Under the pieces are notes generated by a model. It ran no database searches and was not told the DNA's origin. It was given only the letters and a program-made list of their open reading frames with translations. DNA of 64,000 bases from Tetramitus jugosus (lineage: Eukaryota > Heterolobosea > Eutetramitea > Acrasida > Vahlkampfiidae), in NCBI GenBank assembly GCA_937625935.1, contig OW569360.1, positions 1 through 64,000 on the forward strand. The letters are read 5' to 3'. Made by a program: the position numbers and the translations under genes. Shown here one piece after another: positions 52,502-62,591 of the stretch (position 1 is the first letter of the stretch; each line of letters begins with the position of its first letter).

Positions 52502-52850
52502 TTTTGTAAATGTTGTTTTGTGTGTGTAAGTTATTGGTGGTTAGAAGGCGAGAAAATTGAAGTTGACAACTTGTGCGTTATCGCCTGTTTCCCAAAAAGA
52601 GTTTTGGTTCACTCGCCATCCTCTACAGGAAAAAATCGCGATATTCTTGCATGGTTGGAATTTTGGTAAGAGTCACTAGGTCAGTGCACGAATACAATTG
52701 GTGATGAAATTCTATGATCGATTTTTGATTGTCCAATAATCTAATTCGACTTGATTAGCTAGGATAAAAGGTAAGTGGATTCTAAGGCATTGAATGCAAA
52801 CTCAAACCAATACAAACAAACTAATCTAGCCAATCCTATAGCACATCAAA
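52502..52850. other. Divergent promoter region
   Basis: 349 bases between two divergent genes that both encode secreted proteins. AT-rich; no recognised regulatory motif. Confidence 0.5.
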
Positions 52851-53333
52851 ATGAAAGTCTTTACCCTAATTGCTAGTACCTTTTTCATCTGTCTCATATT
52901 GAATGCTTTGAGAGTTCAAGCCACACCAGTTGGTACTTGTCAGCAGAAAGTGGAAATCTGTGCGGCGCAACCTAACTCTCCCTTCTGTTGCCGATGGAAT
53001 CCACCTACAGTGAATGGAACTTCAACTACTGAAGAACAATGTTACAGTACTTCTCTGTATTCTTGCATTGCTGATATGTCAACTAGTGATGCATGCTTGT
53101 GTCCTGCTGGTCTTCTGTGCTGCAATAAGGGCTGCTACGATCCAACCATTCAAACTTGCACAGTCAATAGAGAACCATCCTTGGGAGCTCCTCCTCGTCA
53201 ACTCTGCCCTGTTATTGCTCCTTTGTCTTGTGATGGTGCTTGCTACTCATTCCCACAATTCCGCTGCTGCCCAGGTGCTCCAGGTCAAGGAGGTTTCTTA
53301 ACATCTGCATCCTCCTGTCCTGTTCAAGTCTAG
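52851..53333 (+). CDS. Secreted Cys-rich protein
   Basis: 160 residues. Residues 1-24 are a signal peptide (LIASTFFICLILNALRVQA/T). The mature protein has about 20 cysteines in two similar halves: FCCRWNPP ... CLCPAGLLCCNKGCYDPTIQTC and LCPVIAPLSCDGACYSFPQFRCC. The CPxGxxCCxxxCYDPxxxxC spacing resembles small extracellular disulfide modules of fungi and granulin-like folds. It is probably an extracellular or cyst-wall protein (inference). Confidence 0.75.
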   Translation: MKVFTLIASTFFICLILNALRVQATPVGTCQQKVEICAAQPNSPFCCRWNPPTVNGTSTTEEQCYSTSLYSCIADMSTSDACLCPAGLLCCNKGCYDPTIQTCTVNREPSLGAPPRQLCPVIAPLSCDGACYSFPQFRCCPGAPGQGGFLTSASSCPVQV

Positions 53334-53713
53334 GGTGTAGGCATGAGTGAGGTGATGATGATAATTCTTACGAACAGTATTGTACATAGTTTCCAAGGGT
53401 TCGAATTTCAATCAAAGAATCATATTGAGAATTAGGATCGTATGATCATAATAAACAAACAAATATATAACACAAGTATTGATGTAAGTATCTCGCGACC
53501 ACGAATTGGAAGCAGTTCCTTTCGGACTTTCCGATAAAATGTATTCGTAACAATTATAAATCAATTATTTCCCTGAAATAGAATTTCCTTGACCGTGTGA
53601 ATCGTTTTATGTGATGGAAGGAGCAAACCCTTGGCAGAACCATTCCGAAAAGAATACAAAAAACTCGAGTCACCAACTCCATCATTAATAGTAACACAAC
53701 CTAAATTCAAACT
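53334..53713. other. Intergenic, no gene seen
   Basis: 380 bases between tandem plus-strand genes. AATAAA at about 53448 is a candidate polyadenylation signal. A GGTTCGAATTTC string near 53399 is a lone B-box-like motif without a tRNA around it. Confidence 0.5.
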
Positions 53714-54418
53714 ATGGTAATTGTCGCACTGGGAATCGCCACCGTAGCAGCCGCTAGTGCTTCAGCTGTCGTCGGCAGGAGAAGAAGAAAGAGAACTACA
53801 GTAATTTATCAACCAATAGAAGATGTAGCTCATCACACAAGTACCAAGACAACCACTTCGTCAACAAATGCTATCCAACCCAAACCCCAAAACTATGAAG
53901 AAACAACCACTACGACTACAACAACTTACTCTGACCAACATCCAACAGCACCTCCACTACATCACCCAGCATACGCAGGTTATGGACATCCACCTCCACC
54001 TCCACCTCATGCCTATCAATCACTGATGCCACCACCACCTCCTCATTCACAACAGTATGGTCATCCTGGTTACTATCAACACTCTCCGCACCCATCTCAT
54101 CAATACAACTCGCCTTATCCTCCTTCGCCTCATCATGGTGCTCCACCACCTCCTCCATTGTCTCAGTATCCTTACCCTCCGCCAAACGACCCTCACATGT
54201 ACAGTGGTCAGTATCCTTATCCACCTCCACAACAAAAGTCAATGTACCCTCAATTGCCACCACCTCCATTGACCTCTGGTTCATCCATCTCTAATCATCA
54301 TAAGCGACAAGACGCTCATCACGTTCATCATCATTACACCAAGCCAACTCAACAGCAGAGGCCATCTCAATCGTCCTCTGCTATTCCCTATCCAGAGTAT
54401 GATGAGGGTGATGAATAA
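53714..54418 (+). CDS. Single-TM protein with Pro/His/Tyr-rich tail
   Basis: 234 residues. An N-terminal hydrophobic helix (MVIVALGIATVAAASASAVV) is followed directly by a basic stop-transfer sequence RRRRKR, so residues after ~28 face the cytosol. The rest is low-complexity: Thr-rich, then many PPPPPP and YPPP units with His and Tyr, and an acidic end EYDEGDE. Tandem Pro-rich segments of this kind bind SH3, WW or profilin domains. No globular domain. Confidence 0.65.
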   Translation: MVIVALGIATVAAASASAVVGRRRRKRTTVIYQPIEDVAHHTSTKTTTSSTNAIQPKPQNYEETTTTTTTTYSDQHPTAPPLHHPAYAGYGHPPPPPPHAYQSLMPPPPPHSQQYGHPGYYQHSPHPSHQYNSPYPPSPHHGAPPPPPLSQYPYPPPNDPHMYSGQYPYPPPQQKSMYPQLPPPPLTSGSSISNHHKRQDAHHVHHHYTKPTQQQRPSQSSSAIPYPEYDEGDE

Positions 54419-54637
54419 TCGATGAGGAAGCTTTGGGGAAAATTGTATGATATCGAATAAACCATTTTCTTTGTAAACGCAAGAGTTCTTTGTTTTCACA
54501 TGCCACGAACTCGGTCAACTTGCTCCCTCCTATTTTTAGTTGACCAACACTCGAAAAAGAGATGTGGTAAGTATCACACTTGTTCACTAGTATTCTGACA
54601 AGAAACGCGCAAAGAACATTGATAGGAGAGCAACACA

Positions 54638-54829
54638 ATGGATCATAATATACCAACGATTGTCATTGACAAAGCTTCTAGGAAGAGAAGAAGATTCTCA
54701 CTTAAACGAGATCTGCCCAGCATAATTACAGCGTCCAACAACAACAACAACATAGAACCTGAACCGGAGGATAATCGTCGATTTTGGGATTCGGTTCGTC
54801 CAGTGGCTTCCCGAACAGAAAACATGTAA
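54638..54829 (+). CDS. Possible small basic protein
   Basis: 63 residues with an ATG at 54638. Contains a strongly basic stretch KASRKRRRFSLKRD (possible nuclear localisation or phosphorylation site RRFS), a five-Asn run and an acidic EPEPED. The composition is natural rather than random, but length alone does not prove a gene. Confidence 0.35.
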   Translation: MDHNIPTIVIDKASRKRRRFSLKRDLPSIITASNNNNNIEPEPEDNRRFWDSVRPVASRTENM

Positions 54830-55292
54830 ATAAAAGCAATATAATAGAGACAATTTGGTGTGGAAACTTCCCATGACATTCAAAACTGTTTATGGAGTAA
54901 CTACGACATGCGACTTTTTGGGTTAGCTAACCGACCCGAACACACGAAATTGAAACTCCGCGGTCTTATCATGGTCAGATTTTTTTATTCTACCTTTGTC
55001 GCCGATAGATAGATTGAACCCCACACACCAATAGCAACAACAAGAAACAAGGAAGGTCATTCTTTTCCACACTCTTCTTTATCTTGTCAGAAATCGATTC
55101 TTGAATTGATTGCTCGAGCAGAACGCCTTCCATTCTTCTCCACAATTCTTCACACCCACGATCTTTTGTGCAGAAAAAGCTAAAAAAGCACCCAAAAAAA
55201 CAAAATCGCGCATAGCATAACGAGAGACGTCGCAACAACAGTGACCCGCATACGCCATTCGTCGATATTGACTAAGCATAGAAAAAAAAATC
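54830..55292. other. Intergenic, nothing seen
   Basis: 463 bases before the next plus-strand gene. Minus-strand ORFs of 71-82 codons (54990-55294) have no domain character. Promoter and leader of the 55293 gene expected here. Confidence 0.5.
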
Positions 55293-58128
55293 ATGTTGCA
55301 ACTACAGATACAGCAACCTCAACAACCACTATCACCTTTTCAACAACAACAACAACAACCACCATCTCCTCTCTCACTAAAAACCAATCATCCAAAAGAA
55401 ACTATCGTCTTCATCTATGTGGTTGATGAAACAGTGAACACGCCCACTCCCACTCCAAGAGATGATTCTCCACAACAAAAATTTCAGGAAGAAGAAGAAG
55501 AACATGTGTTGGAGAAGAATCATCAATCATCTCATCATCAACAACAACAAGAGCAACAACAATCAATAGAGGAACAACCAAAATCAGTCTTTCACTTTAA
55601 ATCGTATGCTCGATGTCATATACAGAGCACTTTGCAATTGATGGGTGTGAAGCAACGTGATGCTGATTCAATTACTGGTATGAATGTTTTTTGAATCTGT
55701 GTGTGTGTGTTATTCTTCTTATTTTTTTGTTGTTGTTGTTTGGTTGTATGATGGTCCCAAAGCTATCAATCGAGTTGCTATCGTTTGTTGGTGGTGATGA
55801 GATCACAAGTGTTTTTTTTGTGTCATTAATCATCATGATATACTAACAACAACACGTATTTTTTATTTTTTGCCTCATGTCGTTGCTCATTACGTCAATG
55901 AATTTTTTGTCATGATCACTTCTCTCTCACCTACATATTCACACAAAACCACAACAGAAATTGTCTATGAGTGGTTGGGCAGAGCTTGTTTTATGAAGAA
56001 TCAAATTCAATCAGATGTAATGCTCATGAATGATGCTGATGACGATGATGATGACAATGAAACAGAATTCCTATCACACAGGAGAGCAGAACTCGAAGAA
56101 GACCAGGACAATTACGGTGGTGACAATGAAGAAGACGGAAACAATAAGCGGAGCACTATGTCAAGCACTCCAACTCCGACAATGGAGCATGAAGTTTCTG
56201 CGACGAATCGTGTGGTTGCTGCCGCTGCTGATGCGGCATTGTTGAAGAAGAATGAAGAAGAAGAATTATACAACAACAACAACAACAACGATAATAATAA
56301 TAATGACAAGAATAATGACACTCATTGGTTGACCAACAGCAGTGAAGAGAGTGATCAATTCTTCTATACCAATGGTCATGTGTACAGAAACAATGAAAAC
56401 CACTTCAGAGGAGTCCGTTACACCAATCGTGTCCGCAGTAGTCCTTGTAACAGGATCCCCAACAATTCAAGCAAGAGAGGTCACAGTAGCAGCAGCAGTG
56501 GTGATAGCGATTCCGAATTTAGTGGAACAGCGGTTACAGCACTAGGAGCAGTAGCGACGAATCTGACAGCACATCCAGTCTACACCAAGAAATCAAGACT
56601 TCAACTCATTTGTAACAAAATTTGTGACATCTTGGCTAATGAGAGAGATTTGAAACCTCATCGCTCTGCCATCAACAAATCCATGGTCAAGGTCCTAACA
56701 GCTTACTTGATCCGTAACGAGAGGAACAAACTGAACGAGAAGCGACACTACGGACAGACATCAAACTCTGCCTTGAGCAAGATTGATGTGTCTCATCGAA
56801 GGGACATTGTATTCTTGACGAGACAACAGTTTCAAGAGTTGTTGCGAGTGGGACTCGCTCTGTACGAATATTCGAAACCATCACGCAAGGACGACTTGAA
56901 AATTGCCTGTCAAATTCGAGAACGAAAAAGACCACTCATTGTTTTATTCGGAGGCACTTCAGGTTGCGGCAAATCGACCTTGGCTTCGCTTCTTGCGAGT
57001 CGACTCGGTATCACAAAGGTTCTATCGACAGACTCTGTGAGACACATGCTTCGCGGTTTTATTTCCAAGGAGCAAAACCCAATCTTGTTCGCATCCACCT
57101 ATCATGCAGGAGAATTCCTAAAGGATAGGCCACAATATGCAAACATGACAGCAGATGAACTAGTCATTGAAGGCTATAGGCATCAGTGCCGTATCGTCAT
57201 TGATCAGTTGGACAAGATCATTACCAACTGTATTCGGAATAATGAACCGTTGGTTGTAGAAGGTGTTCATCTTTTGCCTGACTTTATGATCGAACTGATG
57301 AAAAAGTATCCAAATGCCATTGTACCGTATGTGATTTATATTAGTAACGATTCGAAGCACAAGGAAAGATTTGCCTTTAGAGCAAAATACATGACCTTGG
57401 AGCCTCGAAACAACAAGTATGTTCAATATTTTGAACACATTCGGCAAATTCAGGGATATATATGCAAAAGAGCAGACCTTTATGATGTACCAAAGATTGA
57501 CAATACGAACATTGATAGAAGTTTGGCCACAATTCATGCTTCGGTCTTCAAATCAATTAAGAAAGTAGCACTTAACAATGAATGTCTCTATGACTTATCA
57601 ACCAACAAGGCCAAGATATCGCGGACATATACGAAACCTAAATGGACCAGTTCTAGCATGTTGTCAGCAATTCGAACAAAGAGATCGTCGCTCGAACTGA
57701 ACGTATCTCAGATTGGACTTGCCATTCAGAGTAGCAACAGACGATTGGCATTGCACACGAGATCTAATGTTGGTGATGAATCTGATACTGACTCTGATGA
57801 AAGCACGAGAACAGATGATGGAAGTATTATACATGTTGTCGATGAAGATGATGTCAGAGATGGATCAAAATCAGAGAGTCCTTTGTCCTTCTCGCCCAAA
57901 CTTTCACGATTCGACAGAAACCATAGGCGCACAGCACGAAATAGAAGGAGATCCCATTTCAGTAACCTTGCAGACAACGAGATGAGGGGGCCTGATGAAG
58001 GAGAGTCGTCAGGAAGTGATCAAGAAACACCACAACAGTTATCGGACACAGAAATTGTTGGATCTCTTTCAGAGTTCTCTGATAGTACCATTGATGTGCG
58101 ACATCTCGACCTCTTTGATGCCTCATAA
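55293..58128 (+). CDS. 2-phosphoglycerate-kinase-like / LPA1-like P-loop protein
   Basis: Two exons, 55293-55677 and 55958-58128 (851 residues), phase 1 junction giving DSITE/IVYEW. Residues ~110-145 and ~300-360 form a helical ATP-cone-like region. The P-loop kinase domain (~395-600) has VLFGGTSGCGKSTLA (Walker A), VLSTDSVRHMLRGF, ASTYHAGEF and VVEGVHLLPDF. This core is shared with archaeal 2-phosphoglycerate kinase and with plant LPA1 (low phytic acid 1), proteins linked to inositol-phosphate levels; the plant enzyme's reaction is not settled. Large Gln-, Asp/Asn- and Ser-rich inserts and an acidic Ser-rich tail are disordered. Eukaryotic LPA1-type is the better match because of the ATP-cone-like segment. 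Confidence 0.82.
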
Positions 58129-58444
58129 GTTCAGAGGAACTAACCATAAGCATAAGTAAATATTTATTGATGTTGAGTCAATCCTTCACATTCAGGAAGT
58201 GTATCTTCAACCCATCAAATTTGTCCGAATCGGAATTGAATCGAACAAATTTTTTTGTAAAGTGCTTCATTGAAACTTCCTTGTTTCCAGCTGTCTTTTT
58301 GCATAATTCCACGTGTTCCTCCACCAACATTGTATTTATCGAAACATAAAGTGGCCAAAATCCCCTAGATTGCAAAAACAAAATCACATCAACACCAACA
58401 CCAACAACAACCAACCCAATAACAACAACAACTACAACAACAAC
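58129..58444. other. Intergenic / BiP leader
   Basis: 316 bases between tandem genes. The last ~65 bases before the BiP ATG are a CA/AAC-rich leader without G. A CACGTG E-box lies at 58311-58316, and a two-unit heat-shock-like GAAACTTC at 58272-58279; both are too short to call with confidence. Confidence 0.4.
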
Positions 58445-60436
58445 ATGAAGATAAAGTCCTTCATAGTAATGATGGCTCTCATGGCCATTGTAGCTCTGAT
58501 CGCCAACGTTGCATCAGTAGCAGCAGACGAAAAGAAACCAGCAGACTCATCGCCCATTATCGGTATTGACTTGGGTACGACATACTCTTGTGTTGGTGTA
58601 TACAGAAATGGTCAAGTCGAAATCATTGCCAACGAGCAAGGTAACAGAATTACTCCATCTGTTGTCTCATTCACTGAAACTGAGAGACTAGTAGGTGACG
58701 CAGCAAAGAACATGGCTGCCATGAACCCAACAAACACTGTCTATGATGCCAAGAGATTGATTGGTAGAAGATTTAGTGACCCTGATGTCCAAAGAGATCA
58801 AAATCTCTTGTCCTACCAAATCGTGGACAAGAATGGTAAGCCAAACATTCAAGTCGAAGTCAAGGGTGAGAAAAAGTTGTTCACTCCAGAGGAAATCTCT
58901 GCCATGGTTCTTCAAAAGATGAAGAATATTGCTGAGACTTTCTTGGGTCAAAAGATTACGAGAGCAGTCGTGACTGTTCCAGCTTATTTTGACGATGCTC
59001 AAAGACAAGCCACCAAGGACGCTGGAACGATTGCTGGCCTCACTGTCGAAAGAATTATCAATGAGCCTACCGCTGCCGCTATCGCCTACGGTTTGGACAA
59101 GAACAAGAAGGACACTAATGTTCTTGTTTTCGATTTGGGTGGTGGTACATTTGATGTCTCCTTGTTGAACTTGGACGACGGCTTGTTTGAAGTTTTGGCC
59201 ACCAGTGGTGACACTCACTTGGGTGGTGAAGATTTTGATCACAGAGTCATGAGATTCTTGATTGACGAGTTCAAGAAGAAGCACGGTGATGATATCTCCA
59301 AGGACAAGAAGTCTACTCAAAAGCTCAAGAGAGAAGTTGAGAAGGCAAAGAGAATTTTGTCATCCCAGCACGAAGCTAGAGTTGAAATTGAGTCATTGTA
59401 CAATGGTATCGATTTCACATACAAGCTCACTAGAGCAAAGTTTGAACAATTGAACAATGACTTGTTCCAGAAGACTATCGAGCCAGTGAAGCAAGTCTTG
59501 AAGGACGCAAAGGTTGCCAAGCACGAAGTTCACGAAATTGTCTTGGTTGGTGGTTCAACCAGAATTCCAAAGGTTCAAAAGTTGATCAAGGACTTTTTCA
59601 ACGGTAAGGAGCCAAAGCAAAATGTCAACCCTGATGAAGCAGTTGCCTATGGTGCTGCTGTTCAAGGAGGTATCTTGAGAGGTGATGTTGATCAAGACAT
59701 TGTCTTGGCCGATGTTGCTTCCTTGTCCTTGGGTATTGAGACTGCTGGTGGTGTCATGACCAAGCTCATCCCTAGAAACTCCAAGATCCCTACTGAGAAG
59801 TCCCAAGTCTTCTCCACCTATCAAGACAACCAACCTGGTGTCTTGATTCAAGTCTTCCAAGGTGAAAGAGCCATGACCAAGGACAACAACTTGTTGGGCA
59901 AGTTCGAATTGGGAGGTATTGCACCTGCACCAAGAGGTGTTCCTCAGATTGAAGTCACCTTCACTGTTGATACTGATGGTATCTTGCACGTTTCTGCCAA
60001 GGACAAGAGCACTGGTAAGGAAAATAGCGTCACCATCACCAACGACAAGTTGAACATGGGTGCTGACGATATCGAGCGTATGGTGAATGAAGCCAAGCAA
60101 TTCGAAGAAGAAGACAGATTGTTGAAGGAGAAGATTGATGCCAGAAACGGACTTGAAGGCTACGCTTACACTTTGAAGAATCAATTGGAAGACAAGCAAT
60201 TCACTGACAAGTTGTCTGAAGAAGACAAGAAGGTTGTTGAAGAAGCTGTCAAGGAGACCACTGAATGGTTGGAGAAGAACCCATCTGCCGAAAAGGACGA
60301 ATACGAAGCACAAAAGAAGGTGATTGAAGATAAGGTCAAGCCTATCATGGTCAAGTTGCACGCAGGTTCTGCAGGCAGCGGTGGCGCTGCTCCAAATGGT
60401 GCCCCAGAAGACTTGGGTCAACACGACGAATTGTAA
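58445..60436 (+). CDS. ER chaperone BiP (HSP70 family)
   Basis: 663 residues from ATG 58445 (the longer frame from 58313 is untranslated leader). Residues 1-28 are a signal peptide ([20 protein letters not shown]). The ATPase domain has [23 protein letters not shown] and [14 protein letters not shown]; the substrate domain is complete. The C-terminus is QHDEL, an ER retrieval signal of the HDEL type. It folds nascent secretory proteins and buffers ER stress. Codon use is more biased than in the neighbours (for example AAG for Lys, TTG for Leu), as expected for a highly expressed gene. Confidence 0.98.
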   Translation: MKIKSFIVMMALMAIVALIANVASVAADEKKPADSSPIIGIDLGTTYSCVGVYRNGQVEIIANEQGNRITPSVVSFTETERLVGDAAKNMAAMNPTNTVYDAKRLIGRRFSDPDVQRDQNLLSYQIVDKNGKPNIQVEVKGEKKLFTPEEISAMVLQKMKNIAETFLGQKITRAVVTVPAYFDDAQRQATKDAGTIAGLTVERIINEPTAAAIAYGLDKNKKDTNVLVFDLGGGTFDVSLLNLDDGLFEVLATSGDTHLGGEDFDHRVMRFLIDEFKKKHGDDISKDKKSTQKLKREVEKAKRILSSQHEARVEIESLYNGIDFTYKLTRAKFEQLNNDLFQKTIEPVKQVLKDAKVAKHEVHEIVLVGGSTRIPKVQKLIKDFFNGKEPKQNVNPDEAVAYGAAVQGGILRGDVDQDIVLADVASLSLGIETAGGVMTKLIPRNSKIPTEKSQVFSTYQDNQPGVLIQVFQGERAMTKDNNLLGKFELGGIAPAPRGVPQIEVTFTVDTDGILHVSAKDKSTGKENSVTITNDKLNMGADDIERMVNEAKQFEEEDRLLKEKIDARNGLEGYAYTLKNQLEDKQFTDKLSEEDKKVVEEAVKETTEWLEKNPSAEKDEYEAQKKVIEDKVKPIMVKLHAGSAGSGGAAPNGAPEDLGQHDEL

Positions 60437-60658
60437 AGTACAAAATCCCAACATTTTCAAAAAGTAAATCAATTTATTCTCTGAATGACCATTCCAAGTT
60501 TCATTTGAGCCTGCATGACGCGTTTCTGTTGCTTGATTGCGCGAGAAACCAATTATGCGAATCTCTCTATCGCTTTAAAGAGCCACAAAAAAAGCTTGGT
60601 TTCTCCGTTGAAAGCACGCGAGAAAAACAACAAAATCCTCAACAATTAAAAATCAATA

Positions 60659-62143
60659 ATGACAAACAATGATCTGCATGACATTCAACTCGAAAATGAA
60701 ACACTGGATCGAGAACTCACCCACATCTTAGCCCGTGAATTGCCTCAAATGTGGGATCAACTCATTCAACAATTGTCCATTTGTGTCAAGCTATTTGATC
60801 CAAAAACACCACTGCCCCCACCACTACTGCACACATCATTATCATTATCATCACCCATCTCCACACCACCAGAGCTATCACCAGTTTCTTCACCATTGAC
60901 CCCTTCTCAATCACACCTCGATCATCAACACCTTACCATTCCATCATCATCTAGTAATACTAATAATAATAATAATAATGCTACGACAACAGTATCATTT
61001 CATGTATCTTCAGTGGCCAAGGGATTGATTCAAGTCGAAGGTTATCGCATCATTTCTGGAAAATTAAATTTTCGAATGAAACAGCACAAGCACACCATGG
61101 AGACAACGATACGGCGATCTGAACCCTATGTTCTTCATCAGATTCAACGTGCGCATCACTTGTTGAATGGTGCATTGGCTGATTTGAAAAAAACACGAGT
61201 GACGCATCATCAAATAGTTGGTGGTAGTAGTAGTAGTGGTGGTAGTGGTAGTAGTGGTCATGAAAGCTCTCATGGTTCTTCTTGTCGTGGTACCGGTGGA
61301 GGTGGTAGTGGTAGTAGTAGTCGAGGGGGACATGGTTCGGTTCATCAGCAGAGTCATGCTGTGAATACGTTGATTTTGATATTGGAGGATGTGATGGCTG
61401 CAGTTCAGCAGGCACGAGAGAATATTGTAGTGACGGATAATAGTGTCATGGAGGAGGCTACAGCAATCGTGATGCCAAGTGCAGCAAATGCTACTACAGC
61501 AATGAGTGCAAGTGTGGTCACCAGTTCAAGTAGTGATTCATTGTTGTCCCCGGTGACTTCGACAGCAAGTGGTGGAGAGTCGACTGTGAGTGGATTGCAG
61601 CAGATGCAGATGAATCGATCATCGAGTGGTGATTTGACTGGTAGTGCAACATTGAGCAGGAGTTCGAGTGGTCATGAGGGATTTGCTCGCTCGTTGACCG
61701 ACTCGATAGGCAGTGGAAGCTTTTTGACTTCGCCGTCCAACGTGGCGAAACAAGAGTCATCTTATGCAACAACCATGATGCTGGCGCACAATACGGCAAA
61801 TACGGAGATGATACCTGTACAACAGACTTTCTATCCTCCTCTGCCAAAGGACACTGTAGTGTTGTTCAAAATCTGTGAGGATGCAAGACTTCACATCTCT
61901 ATTTATCATGTTCATTTTGTGAATGCAACAGTTGCTTCCAACAGAGGAGATCTCCAGCAGCCAAATAAGCCTTGGTTCGTTAGTTCCAAATCGGGAGAGG
62001 TTGCTCTGGTGACAGAAGAGTTTACTACGACGTGTGTTTTGAGTCATGTGAATACAGCGCTCGTTCATATGACTGCAGTGTTCAAGCAATGCGTCAGATT
62101 GCGAGACAAGCTATCAGTTCACAGAGCCTACTGTACCATGTAA
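60659..62143 (+). CDS. ROGDI / RAV2-like V-ATPase assembly subunit
   Basis: 494 residues (animal ROGDI about 287; the excess is Ser/Gly/Asn-rich inserts). Matching blocks in order: N-terminal helix LDRELTHILARELPQMWDQL; KGLIQVEGYRIISGKLNFRM; LHQIQRAHHLLNGALADL; VNTLILILEDVMAAVQQAR; PPLPKDTVVLFKI ... LHISIYHVHFV; and LSHVNTALVHMTAVFKQC with LRDKLSVH. These fit the ROGDI leucine-zipper protein residue pattern closely. Yeast Rav2 is a subunit of RAVE, which reassembles V-ATPase. Expected role: acidification control of endomembranes. The low-complexity inserts (61220-61330 coding Ser/Gly) are disordered. Confidence 0.72.
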   Translation: MTNNDLHDIQLENETLDRELTHILARELPQMWDQLIQQLSICVKLFDPKTPLPPPLLHTSLSLSSPISTPPELSPVSSPLTPSQSHLDHQHLTIPSSSSNTNNNNNNATTTVSFHVSSVAKGLIQVEGYRIISGKLNFRMKQHKHTMETTIRRSEPYVLHQIQRAHHLLNGALADLKKTRVTHHQIVGGSSSSGGSGSSGHESSHGSSCRGTGGGGSGSSSRGGHGSVHQQSHAVNTLILILEDVMAAVQQARENIVVTDNSVMEEATAIVMPSAANATTAMSASVVTSSSSDSLLSPVTSTASGGESTVSGLQQMQMNRSSSGDLTGSATLSRSSSGHEGFARSLTDSIGSGSFLTSPSNVAKQESSYATTMMLAHNTANTEMIPVQQTFYPPLPKDTVVLFKICEDARLHISIYHVHFVNATVASNRGDLQQPNKPWFVSSKSGEVALVTEEFTTTCVLSHVNTALVHMTAVFKQCVRLRDKLSVHRAYCTM

Positions 62144-62591
62144 CACCCATCCAGTAATGACTACGACTCCTCCGTGCATCGTTCGTTGAATCACAATAGG
62201 AGCTCACACGATCCGATTTTATTACTCCTGGATGCACCACTTGTTCTGGCACTGCCAGCTTTCTGTAACGCCTCTAAAGGAGAAAGTTCCATCATCCAAG
62301 GGTATACCTCCTATCAAAATAAGGCCACTCAACAGAGAGAAAGGACAAGAGAATCTCTGCTTCTGGCAATTCTAGACAAATGTAAATATTCGTTCCATTT
62401 TCGCTCGTTTGTCCGCCAATATTTCTCCTTGCACGTCAACTTGCATGATTGCGACCAAAAGTCAAATAAAACCGAACTCTTGGTTCAAAAAGATCCGCAA
62501 CTCCAACACGAGCTCTTCCCAACCCAACAACGCCAACCAACACTGCTTTTCCTGCCATTTCCCTTCAGGCAAAACAACTTTTCATTTATTT
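62144..62591. other. Intergenic, no clear gene
   Basis: 448 bases between ROGDI and the PAS sensor. A plus-strand frame from 62174 stays open to 62728 but starts at GTG, overlaps the next gene in another frame and is low in protein character. Confidence 0.5.
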
